Below, piece by piece: positions 15,361 through 21,679 of a DNA stretch of 21,679 bases. This stretch comes from JBDRLU01 sp043812795. Lineage in GTDB: Bacteria > Chloroflexota > Dehalococcoidia > Dehalococcoidales > UBA2162. A program made the position numbers and the translations under genes. Each line of letters begins with the position of its first letter. Positions within the stretch are counted from its first letter, which is position 1. The stretch is taken from positions 1 through 21,679 of the forward strand of contig JBDRLU010000014.1 of assembly GCA_043812795.1 (NCBI GenBank), written 5' to 3'. The notes under the pieces are model-generated. The model was not told where the DNA came from and did no database searches. It saw nothing but the letters and a program-made list of their open reading frames with translations.

Positions 15361-15738
15361 TTATTGAATACTGGCGCGCCTGAGTTTTGCCTTAACCCGG
15401 GCGAGCAGTTCCGCAGTACTGAACGGCTTTTTCATATAGTCGTCCGCCCCGAGAGCTAGGGTATCACGCACGGCAGCCATATTGCCGATTCCGGTCAGCA
15501 TGATAACGGGAATATCAGAGCGTTCCCGAATCAAGCCAAGTAATTGCAGACCATCGAGGCCGGGCATCATGATATCGAGGATAGCCAGTTGGGGTTTATG
15601 CTCTTCCATCAAGGCTAAAGCAGCACGACTGTCGGTAGTTGAAACAACGCTGTATCCAGCCGATTCCAAGACCCGGCTGACCAGTTCAAGCACATTCGGT
15701 TCGTCATCAACGGCCAAAACACGGATTTGCTTTTTCAT
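15361..15738 (-). CDS. Stand-alone response-regulator receiver
   Basis: A single receiver domain of 125 residues without an output domain. The acidic pocket is VDDE (residues 10-13); the phospho-acceptor is D55 in LAILDIMMPG; the switch residues are LTG and KKPF (Lys). It probably relays phosphate or acts by protein contact. The start has only a weak GAG-rich SD. It follows a candidate terminator and a PhoB-like direct repeat, so it may have its own promoter controlled by the KdpE-like regulator encoded just upstream, and it may be cotranscribed with the MFS gene. Confidence 0.88.
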   Translation of the reverse strand: MKKQIRVLAVDDEPNVLELVSRVLESAGYSVVSTTDSRAALALMEEHKPQLAILDIMMPGLDGLQLLGLIRERSDIPVIMLTGIGNMAAVRDTLALGADDYMKKPFSTAELLARVKAKLRRASIQ

Positions 15739-15803
15739 CTCTGTTCTTCTGGTCTTAATTTACCGCAATGAATCGAAACGAATGCTTACGATTTACCGTG
15801 AAA

Positions 15804-15821
15804 TTCTAAATATTTTCTAAA
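15804..15821. promoter_or_regulatory. Candidate OmpR/PhoB-type operator (7-N4-7 direct repeat)
   Basis: TTCTAAA at 15804-15810 and again at 15815-15821 are exact heptamers in an 11-bp period; a partial third copy (TTCTAT) starts at 15822. This is the geometry of PhoB-family operators. The site lies in the 153-bp gap between a KdpE/PhoB-like regulator gene and the next receiver gene. The AT-rich context raises the chance of coincidence. Confidence 0.45.
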
Positions 15822-15830
15822 TTCTATGAG

Positions 15831-15864
15831 ACAAACAAAAAGGATGCTTATTTCCGAGCGTCCT
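15831..15864 (-). terminator. Candidate terminator after the KdpE-like regulator gene
   Basis: On the minus strand AGGACGC (15864-15858) can pair with GCATCCT (15847-15841) with one mismatch, followed by the T-rich TTTTTGTTTGT. The stem is short and imperfect, so it may be leaky or an attenuator. Confidence 0.45.
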
Positions 15865-15891
15865 CAAACCGCCATGTCGATTATACTGTTG

Positions 15892-16587
15892 TTAGGCCGA
15901 ATCCTGGAATTCGTAGCCGACACCGGGTAAGGTCAGTATGTAGCTGGGGTGGGTCGGGTCAGGCTCCAGTTTAGCCCGCAGGCGACGGACAAAGACATGC
16001 AGGTATTCCCTTTCTTCTCCATATTCGGCACCCCACACCTTGTTCAGCAAATAGGTGTGAGTGAGAGCCTTACCCCGGTTAAGAACAAGCTCCTGGAGGA
16101 GGTTGAATTCCGTCGGAGTCAATTTGACCTCGCTTCCGGACCGGGCTACCTGGTGGCCAGCAAAATTGATATGAAGGTCCCCACAATCGAAGTGGGGCTG
16201 TGCTTTCACGGTTTCGCCTGTCCCGCAGCGGCGTAATACGGCACGGACCCGCGCGATTAATTCAATGGCGCCAAAAGGTTTCGTAATGTAGTCATCGGCA
16301 CCGAGGTCGAGGCATTTCACCTTGTCCCGTTCATCGGCACGAGCACTGACCATGATAATAGGGACTTGCGACCACTCGCGGAGCCGCCGGCAGACCTCGA
16401 AGCCATCCATCCCGGGCATGGTGATATCCAGCAGGACCAGGTCAGGTGGCTCTATTTCGATTTTCTGGAGGGCTTCAGCACCATCTATGGCGGCGACGAC
16501 CGTGAAACCGTTGGCTTCAAGGTTCGCCCGCAGAAATTTCACGATATTGAGTTCGTCATCAGCTACCAGAATACGCACTTTTGCCAT
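15892..16587 (-). CDS. Response regulator, OmpR/PhoB family (KdpE-like)
   Basis: Two-component transcription factor of 231 residues. The receiver domain covers residues 1-120: acidic pocket ADDE, phospho-acceptor D54 in LVLLDITMPGMDG, switch residues in MVSA and TKPFG. The C-terminal winged helix (~residues 130-230) has KLTPTEFNLLQEL, LLNKVWGAEYGEE and FVRRLRAKLEPDP...GVGYEF, closest in style to KdpE/PhoB. It is the only DNA-binding regulator in the signalling block, so it is the likely transcriptional output. The SD is AAGG 8-9 nt before ATG 16587. It lies 26 nt after a receiver-only gene on the same strand. No potassium-transport kdp genes are in view, so the KdpE resemblance says nothing firm about the signal. 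Confidence 0.92.
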   Translation of the reverse strand: MAKVRILVADDELNIVKFLRANLEANGFTVVAAIDGAEALQKIEIEPPDLVLLDITMPGMDGFEVCRRLREWSQVPIIMVSARADERDKVKCLDLGADDYITKPFGAIELIARVRAVLRRCGTGETVKAQPHFDCGDLHINFAGHQVARSGSEVKLTPTEFNLLQELVLNRGKALTHTYLLNKVWGAEYGEEREYLHVFVRRLRAKLEPDPTHPSYILTLPGVGYEFQDSA

Positions 16588-16613
16588 GAAAATACCTTCG
16601 TAATCTTGTCTCT

Positions 16614-16991
16614 TTAAACTATTTTGCTCACGGCATCGAGCAGTTCCCGTGGCGTGACCGGCTTTCTCAAATACGCTTTAGCACCCAGGCTCCTGGCTAA
16701 TTGTTCGTTCAGGTCGTAGCCGACACCGGTAAACATGATTATCGGTGTAGTGGCGACGCGCGCATTATTTCTGATTCTGTTGAGAGCCGTCAGGCCATCT
16801 GTCTCAGGCATCATGACATCCATCAGGATGATATCAGGAAAGTGACGGAGGGCCAGGTCAACCGCTTCCTGGCCATTTTTAGCCTCAAGCACTACATATT
16901 TCCCTTCAAACGTCTTTCTTACCATTAATCTGATGTTCGCCTCGTCATCGGCAATTAATAACTTCTTTTTAGTGGACGCTTTCTTGGCCAT
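16614..16991 (-). CDS. Stand-alone response-regulator receiver
   Basis: Receiver-only protein of 125 residues, with a basic N-terminus (MAKKASTKKK). Acidic pocket ADDE (residues 14-17), phospho-acceptor D58 in IILMDVMMPE, switch residues in MFTG and RKPVT. No output domain; a phosphorelay intermediate or a protein-contact regulator. The ATG at 16991 is 6 nt downstream of the HD-GYP gene's stop, and its SD (GGAG) lies in the end of that gene, so translation is probably coupled. Confidence 0.88.
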   Translation of the reverse strand: MAKKASTKKKLLIADDEANIRLMVRKTFEGKYVVLEAKNGQEAVDLALRHFPDIILMDVMMPETDGLTALNRIRNNARVATTPIIMFTGVGYDLNEQLARSLGAKAYLRKPVTPRELLDAVSKIV

Positions 16992-16997
16992 CGTCCG

Positions 16998-18038
16998 TTA
17001 CTCCTTTTCCCATCGGGCCGGCTGGCTGGAACCAGTGGACTGCACCGCGCTGCTACGGAGGAAAGCCGTAACTACTTCCGGGTCGTACTGAAGGCCACGA
17101 TAGTGTTCCAGCTCGCTGAGAGCCGCCGTCATTTGCATGGCTTTGCGGTAAGGGCGCTCCGAAGTCATTGCCTCAAAAGCATCGGATACGGCCAGAATCC
17201 GCGCGCCCAGCGGAATCTGGCTGTCTTTCAAGCGGTCGGGATAGCCGGTACCATCATAGCGCTCGTGGTGACTCCGTATCCATCTTAACATATCATCATC
17301 GGCAATGGGCGTCAAAATACGTTCCCCAACCTCGGGATGCGTTTGGATGCGGTGGAACTCAGCGACGGTAAGGCGGGCCGGCTTGCTCAAAATGTCCTCT
17401 TCCACACCGATTTTGCCGATATCGTGGACAAGTCCGGCCAATCTCAGTTTCCCAATAATGTCCCCCGGCAAACCCAGCTCCCGGCCGATGGCAACGGCAA
17501 TCTCGGACACCCGTTCCGAGTGTCCCCGGGTGTACCTGTCTTTAGCCTCCAGAGCATAAGCCAGGGCGGTAATCGCGTTAAAAAACAGCGACCGGATTCT
17601 GGTAGCCTGTTCGGCAACTTTATCTTCAAGGTTCTTCTGGTATTCCCTGTTTTCTATTTCCAGGCTGCGCTTTTCCAGAGCGCGCGCCACACTCAGGATG
17701 ACATTATCGAGATTAAAGGGCTTGGTGAGATAATCATAAGCCCCCTGCTTAATACAGTTGATGGCAACGGTGGTGTCAGTGTTAGCGGTCGCCATAATTA
17801 CGGCGGTGTCGGCATAACCGGCCTTGATAACAGGTAATAATTCGACACCGGATTTACCGGGCATCTTGATATCCAGAATTACCAGCTCAAAAGTAGTGCC
17901 TTCAAGTTGTTTTATCGCTTGTTCGGCATCGGCCGCCTCAGAACAGCTATAACCAGTAACAGCCAGCTTCTGGCAGAGAAGTTTCCTGATGGCGGCTTCG
18001 TCATCGACGACCAGTATCTTTTCCTGTTCTTGAGGCAT
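16998..18038 (-). CDS. Response regulator with HD-GYP domain (c-di-GMP phosphodiesterase)
   Basis: 346 residues. The receiver (residues ~5-120) has D56 in LVILDIKMPG and TKPF. A predicted coiled-coil linker follows (~120-150, EKRSLEIENREYQKNLEDK). The HD-GYP domain (~150-330) keeps the metal and signature residues: H173 in RGHSERV, H205-D206 in LVHDIGKIG, HPEVGERIL, and HHERYDGTGYP (GYP 265-267). All key positions are intact, so it should hydrolyse c-di-GMP under phosphorylation control. This makes c-di-GMP one output of the block; no GGDEF cyclase is encoded here. Start ATG 18038 lies 3 nt after the preceding gene's stop, with AAGGAATAAGG as the SD. Confidence 0.93.
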   Translation of the reverse strand: MPQEQEKILVVDDEAAIRKLLCQKLAVTGYSCSEAADAEQAIKQLEGTTFELVILDIKMPGKSGVELLPVIKAGYADTAVIMATANTDTTVAINCIKQGAYDYLTKPFNLDNVILSVARALEKRSLEIENREYQKNLEDKVAEQATRIRSLFFNAITALAYALEAKDRYTRGHSERVSEIAVAIGRELGLPGDIIGKLRLAGLVHDIGKIGVEEDILSKPARLTVAEFHRIQTHPEVGERILTPIADDDMLRWIRSHHERYDGTGYPDRLKDSQIPLGARILAVSDAFEAMTSERPYRKAMQMTAALSELEHYRGLQYDPEVVTAFLRSSAVQSTGSSQPARWEKE

Positions 18039-18041
18039 TCC

Positions 18042-18434
18042 TTATTCCTTCGGCGAGATTTTTCGTACGGCGGCCTTCAATTCGTCGGGCGTGAATGGCT
18101 TGGGGAGGAAAAGCCGGCCGGTCTCTTCGATAAAACTCTGGGTGTCCTGCCCAATCACATCCCCGGTAGTTAAGACCACCTTCCTGGTCAGTGATGGGTG
18201 TTTTTCCTGCAGCCACTGGTAGAGTGCCTTGCCATCCATTTCCGGTAGCCTGATATCGAACAGATAAAGGTCGTATTGTTTTTGGGTAATCATGCTCCGT
18301 GCCTTTCTCCCGTTGGCAACACAGTCCACGTTATACCCTTCGGCAGTAAGCACTCTCTGACAAACATCGCAGATAGGAGCCTCGTCATCAACAATCAGGA
18401 TACGTTTTTTATTGCTCGTCTTCGGCTCATCCAT
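18042..18434 (-). CDS. Stand-alone response-regulator receiver
   Basis: Receiver-only protein of 130 residues from ATG 18434. Acidic pocket VDDE (residues 15-18), phospho-acceptor D60 in LYLFDIRLPEMDG, switch LTTGD and LPKPF. The open frame extends upstream to 18527, but that stretch is the antiphase shadow of the kinase gene. ATG 18434 is preceded by AGGAAGG and overlaps the kinase stop by 8 nt, a standard coupling arrangement. It probably takes phosphate from that kinase. Confidence 0.87.
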   Translation of the reverse strand: MDEPKTSNKKRILIVDDEAPICDVCQRVLTAEGYNVDCVANGRKARSMITQKQYDLYLFDIRLPEMDGKALYQWLQEKHPSLTRKVVLTTGDVIGQDTQSFIEETGRLFLPKPFTPDELKAAVRKISPKE

Positions 18435-20694
18435 GTGTAACACCTTCCTGTTTGGGCGGAATTGTTGGCAACTCGATAATAAAGGTGGCGCCTTTGCCTG
18501 GTTCGCTTTCAACGTAAATCCGTCCATCGTGTTCCGTGATTGTGCCGTGGCAGATGCTCAAACCAAGGCCGGTACCTCTACCTACTTCTTTGGTGGTAAA
18601 GAACGGGTCGAAAACATGGGCCAGGGTTTCCTGGCTGATGCCCGGACCGTCATCGGCAAAAGAGATGCGGATGATATTCTTCAGTGGCTTAGTGGTAATC
18701 GCCAGTTGGCCCCGGCCATGAGCCGCACTCATAAAATATTCGGCATTAATGATAATATTAAGGAACACTTGCTGTAACTGAAAGCTATTCCCGTGAATTG
18801 ACGGCAGGTCAGGAGCAAACTTGGTCTCGACTTTAATGTCGTTCACCTTCTGCTCATAGGCGCGCAGCGCCAGTACTTCACTGATAATGCGGTTGATATC
18901 TACGGCCTCCTTCTCCTGCGGATGCTTGCGGGCAAAGGTAAGTAGATTTCTCACCACCTGAGCGGTACGCTGGGCTTCGCGATTGATGATATCCAGGTCT
19001 TCCTTGATATCGGCGGGCAAGTCCTTGGCCAGCAACAGTTCCGAAAAGCCAATGACGCTCGTCAGGGGATTATTAAGCTCATGGGCCACCCCTGAAGCCA
19101 GCTCGCCGATAGAAGCCAACCGGTCAGTCACCGCCAGTTGTTCCTCCATTTTCTTACGTTCGGTAATATCCCGGGCGACATGTACCGAAGCCGTAACCTC
19201 ACCTTTTGCGTTAAATACCGGTGACGTCGTTACTTCCATGTAAATTCCCAGTCGTGGCTCGAAGAATTCCGCCGTAGCCGGCTTGCCGGTGGCCAGTGTT
19301 TTCAAATGAGGGCAATTCGATATCGGCTGGTCGGTACCATGGACTACCTGACAGCATGTCTTACCAATGAGTTCTTTGGGGCGCACCTTAAGTATATCAG
19401 CGAAGGTTTTGTTCACTCTGACCAGCTTGAAGCCCTGGCTATGAATGGAGACCAAATCGGTAATCGAATCGAAGGTTATCCGCCATTCCTCGGCGGCCCG
19501 CCTGATACTCTCCTCAGCCTGCCTTTTCTCGGTGATGTCGGTCCGCAGTATTAGCCTGGCGGGCTGGCCGTTCCATATAATCTGGGCGATGTGGGCTTCT
19601 ACCCAACGTATGTCCCCCGACTTGGTGACCACCCGGTAGGGAAAATTATCTTCAACTGTCTCACCACGCTGCAACCGCCGTTGTCTTTCGCGTATTGCCG
19701 GAAGGCTATCCGGGTGAATATAGTGTTCTTCCGGCATATCGGCCGCTTCTTCCCAGCTGTAGCCCATCACTTCCAGCCATTTGGTATTAACAAACTTCAC
19801 CCGTCCGTTTTGTAGCACCGATATGGCTTCGTTAGCATTCTCAACGACCGACCGGTAGCGTTCTTCATTCTCACGAAGCGTTTCCCGATTGCGTCTTTGC
19901 TCGGTAATATCAGTCAGGGTAAGGCAGACCCGGTGAGCCCGCTCGTTCGTTCCAAGCAGGAACTGCGGCACGGCGTTGACATTAAGCCAGAGTAAGTGCT
20001 TATCTTCAGGGTCGAAAACACCCATAACTACATCGGCTACTTCTCTGCCGGTCCGTAGTGCTATCACGCCTGGCTGCTCCTCCAGAGGGTAATCAGAGCC
20101 GTCTTCGTGAATGACCTTCCAGCGTGGATTCATTTGCAGATAGCCACGCATCTGGCCGAGGGTCAGGCCCAGCATCCGGGTCGCTGCCGGATTAGCAGAG
20201 ATGATTCGGCCCGCCTCATCCATATAGACCACACCCTGAATCATTGTCTCGTAAAGGCTGCGATATTTGAATTCGCTCTCACGCAGTCTGGCTTCGGCCT
20301 GGCGTTGTCTCTGGCGGACGGCTACTTCACGCAGTTCCCGCTCAACCGCCGGAACGAGACGTGATAGGTTATCCTTCATCACATAGTCATGAGCGCCGGC
20401 TTTCATCGCCGCCACGGCCATGCTATCGCTGATACTGCCACTGACAATGATAAAAGGCAGGTCAACGGCTTTATCTTTCATCAAATTCAGTGCGGTCAGC
20501 CCGTTAAAATGCGGCATGGAATAGTCAGCGATAATAATATCCCATTCCTGCCGGTCAAGGGCCGCTTCCATAGTCTCAGCCGTATCCACTCTTTCCGAGG
20601 TCACGTCAAAGTCCCCGCGCTTCAGCTCACGCACCATTAATAGCGCGTCGCCTTCGGAGTCCTCAATGATTAAAGCTCGTAATGGTTTACCCAT
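18427..20694 (-). CDS. REC-PAS-PAS-PAS sensor histidine kinase
   Basis: 755-residue cytoplasmic kinase with no membrane segment. Order: receiver (~1-120; D57 in IIADYSMPHF, KDN), coiled coil, PAS1 (~140-265), PAS2 (~275-395), PAS3 (~405-520), HisKA, HATPase_c. Phospho-acceptor H538 is in GVAHELNNPL. Nucleotide-binding boxes are INAEYF (N), DDGPGIS (G1), FDPFFTTK (F) and GTGLGLSIC (G2). PAS3 carries C447, C448, H452, C461 and H463 in a compact run, a possible metal or redox site. The N-terminal receiver suggests input from another kinase, so it can sit mid-relay. The start at 20694 is preferred because ACAGGTAAG precedes it and the previous gene stops 1 nt before it; ATG 20721 would add 9 residues without an SD. 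Confidence 0.92.
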   Translation of the reverse strand: MGKPLRALIIEDSEGDALLMVRELKRGDFDVTSERVDTAETMEAALDRQEWDIIIADYSMPHFNGLTALNLMKDKAVDLPFIIVSGSISDSMAVAAMKAGAHDYVMKDNLSRLVPAVERELREVAVRQRQRQAEARLRESEFKYRSLYETMIQGVVYMDEAGRIISANPAATRMLGLTLGQMRGYLQMNPRWKVIHEDGSDYPLEEQPGVIALRTGREVADVVMGVFDPEDKHLLWLNVNAVPQFLLGTNERAHRVCLTLTDITEQRRNRETLRENEERYRSVVENANEAISVLQNGRVKFVNTKWLEVMGYSWEEAADMPEEHYIHPDSLPAIRERQRRLQRGETVEDNFPYRVVTKSGDIRWVEAHIAQIIWNGQPARLILRTDITEKRQAEESIRRAAEEWRITFDSITDLVSIHSQGFKLVRVNKTFADILKVRPKELIGKTCCQVVHGTDQPISNCPHLKTLATGKPATAEFFEPRLGIYMEVTTSPVFNAKGEVTASVHVARDITERKKMEEQLAVTDRLASIGELASGVAHELNNPLTSVIGFSELLLAKDLPADIKEDLDIINREAQRTAQVVRNLLTFARKHPQEKEAVDINRIISEVLALRAYEQKVNDIKVETKFAPDLPSIHGNSFQLQQVFLNIIINAEYFMSAAHGRGQLAITTKPLKNIIRISFADDGPGISQETLAHVFDPFFTTKEVGRGTGLGLSICHGTITEHDGRIYVESEPGKGATFIIELPTIPPKQEGVTHG

Positions 20695-20695
20695 C

Positions 20696-21136
20696 TTACC
20701 TGTATCCTGGCGGTGGTTCATTCAGAATAAGCCAGTACAACCCCAGTTGGCGTACCGCGTCACTGAACTGGTCGAAGTCAACCGGCTTACGGACATAGCT
20801 ATTACAGCCGGACTTATAGCCATTAATCATGTCCTGTTCTTCCCTGGATGAAGTCAGGATGACCACGGGCAGCAGTTTAGTACGCGCATCGGCACGCAAA
20901 CGCTGCAATACTTCGAGGCCATCAATCTTGGGTAACTTCAAGTCAAGGAGCACCACACTGGGCATAACATTGAGGTCACGCTCGCTATAAGCACCGGTGC
21001 CGAAAAGATAATCGAGGGCCTCGGCTCCGTCACGAGCTATCACGACCTCATTCAGGATATTATTCCGCTTGAGCGTGCGCTGGGTTAAGGCCACATCGTC
21101 GGGGTTATCTTCGATGAGCAGAATAGTTTTTTCCAT
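20696..21136 (-). CDS. Response regulator, Rcp1-like single receiver
   Basis: 146-residue receiver of the Rcp1 type, commonly paired with phytochrome-like kinases: EDNPDD pocket (residues 9-14), phospho-acceptor D65 in VVLLDLKLPKIDG, ILTSS and RKPVD. The family's extended loop (YLFGTGAYSERDLN) is present. ATG 21136 has GAGGAGG 6 nt upstream, which settles the start; the longer in-frame reading to 21199 has no SD and overlaps the kinase gene. Gap of 11 nt to the kinase upstream, so it is probably that kinase's cognate partner. Confidence 0.9.
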   Translation of the reverse strand: MEKTILLIEDNPDDVALTQRTLKRNNILNEVVIARDGAEALDYLFGTGAYSERDLNVMPSVVLLDLKLPKIDGLEVLQRLRADARTKLLPVVILTSSREEQDMINGYKSGCNSYVRKPVDFDQFSDAVRQLGLYWLILNEPPPGYR

Positions 21137-21147
21137 TAGTGCCTCCT

Positions 21148-21678
21148 CTATAACGCAAAATAAAAGGTCGCCCCTTGCTCCACTGCCCCTTCGGCCCAAA
21201 CGCGACCGCCATGACGGTGGACAATTCGCTGCACGGTGGCCAGCCCGATACCAATACCGGGAAATTCATCGCCCCGGTGCAAGCGCTGGAAGGGGGCAAA
21301 AAGCTTATCGGCATAAGCCATATCGAAACCGGCACCATCGTCACGGACAAAATAGGCTGATTTACCGTCGACCTTGGTAACGCCAAATTCGATGTGAGCT
21401 ATCGGATGTTTACTGGTATATTTCCAGGCATTACTTAACAAGTTATCCAGTGTAAGCCGCAACAAGCGTACATCACCTTCGGTGGTTAATCCTTCGGTGA
21501 GGATGAAGTCCACCTGGCGTTCCGGCTGGGCTTTCTGGAGTTCAACCACCACTCCTCTGGCCAGAGCGCTGAGGTTGACTGTTTCCCGTCTCATTTCGGT
21601 ACGGGTCACCCGTGACAAAGCCAGTAAATCATCGATAAGCTGGCCCATGAGCTGGGCCGCCGAACGGACACGGTTAAG
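21148..21678 (-). CDS. Sensor histidine kinase, C-terminal part (5' end outside window)
   Basis: The frame is open at the window edge, giving 176 residues. It begins in the second helix of HisKA (LNRVRSAAQLMGQLIDDLL, then ALSRVTR), so the phospho-accepting His lies just outside. HATPase_c is complete: DNLLSNAWKYT (N box), VRDDGAGFDM (G1), FAPFQRLHRGDEFPG (F) and GIGIGLATVQRIVHRHGG (G2). The sequence style is that of phytochrome-like or PAS kinases that partner Rcp1-type regulators, consistent with the next gene. Its sensor domain cannot be seen. Confidence 0.9.
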   Translation of the reverse strand, partial: LNRVRSAAQLMGQLIDDLLALSRVTRTEMRRETVNLSALARGVVVELQKAQPERQVDFILTEGLTTEGDVRLLRLTLDNLLSNAWKYTSKHPIAHIEFGVTKVDGKSAYFVRDDGAGFDMAYADKLFAPFQRLHRGDEFPGIGIGLATVQRIVHRHGGRVWAEGAVEQGATFYFAL

Positions 21679-21679
21679 G

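Noticed and set aside
15482..15820. Plus-strand ORFs opposite the signalling genes, such as this one
   Set aside because: They mirror receiver genes on the minus strand, have no recognisable domain and no SD; shadows of coding sequence.
15892..16587. Assignment as KdpE proper
   Set aside because: The winged helix is KdpE-like, but no kdpFABC or KdpD-type kinase is in the window; only the subfamily call is supported.
18435..18527. Upstream extension of the receiver gene at 18042-18434
   Set aside because: It is antiphase to the kinase C-terminus on the same strand, and ATG 18434 has a clear SD and a coupling overlap.
21137..21199. Upstream extension of the Rcp1-like regulator
   Set aside because: It overlaps the kinase's conserved C-terminal residues and lacks an SD; ATG 21136 has GAGGAGG.

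Overview
The window is about 21.7 kb of gene-dense bacterial DNA with no rRNA, tRNA, CRISPR array or insertion sequence that I can see. The gene set is a type I-alpha glutamine synthetase next to an NrpR-type nitrogen regulator, several anaerobe-style flavoproteins, NDP-forming acyl-CoA synthetase alpha chains, a B12-binding radical SAM protein and dense two-component genes. This mix would suit an anaerobic or facultative soil, sediment or groundwater bacterium, and most resembles Dehalococcoidia (Chloroflexota). That placement is an inference from gene content only. TTG and GTG starts are common here.

Layout. (1) 2-2353, plus strand: the 3' part of glnA, a strong terminator, then nrpR with its own extended -10 promoter. 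(2) 2420-9981: an MFS carrier and an FAD oxidoreductase in one operon (plus), a convergent paralogous FAD oxidoreductase (minus), and, divergent from it, two tandem acyl-CoA synthetase (NDP-forming) alpha-chain paralogues (plus). (3) 10009-11585: a small Rieske ferredoxin (minus) and a divergent alpha/beta hydrolase (plus). Regions 2 and 3 read as a cassette for import, hydrolysis, redox conversion and CoA activation of an unidentified organic acid. (4) 11675-13946: a DegV-type fatty-acid-binding protein followed 13 nt later by a B12-binding radical SAM enzyme (plus). (5) 13962-21678, all minus: a long signalling operon, read in its own direction as histidine kinase (5' end outside the window), Rcp1-like response regulator, REC-PAS3-histidine kinase, stand-alone receiver, REC-HD-GYP, stand-alone receiver, KdpE/PhoB-like regulator, another receiver, and finally an MFS carrier.

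The signalling block carries seven receiver domains. Its first six genes have very short gaps or overlaps, so they are probably cotranscribed. The only visible output domains are one winged-helix DNA-binding domain and one HD-GYP c-di-GMP phosphodiesterase. Two regulatory sequences in this block stand out. One is a 7-N4-7 direct repeat with PhoB-box geometry, between the KdpE-like gene and the next receiver gene. The other is an 11-bp inverted repeat that would trap the ribosome binding site of the last MFS gene. I do not see a clearly unprecedented system. The best leads are the bacterial GlnA/NrpR pair, the beta-less CoA-ligase pair with its flavoprotein neighbours, and the multi-receiver signalling operon with its candidate operator.
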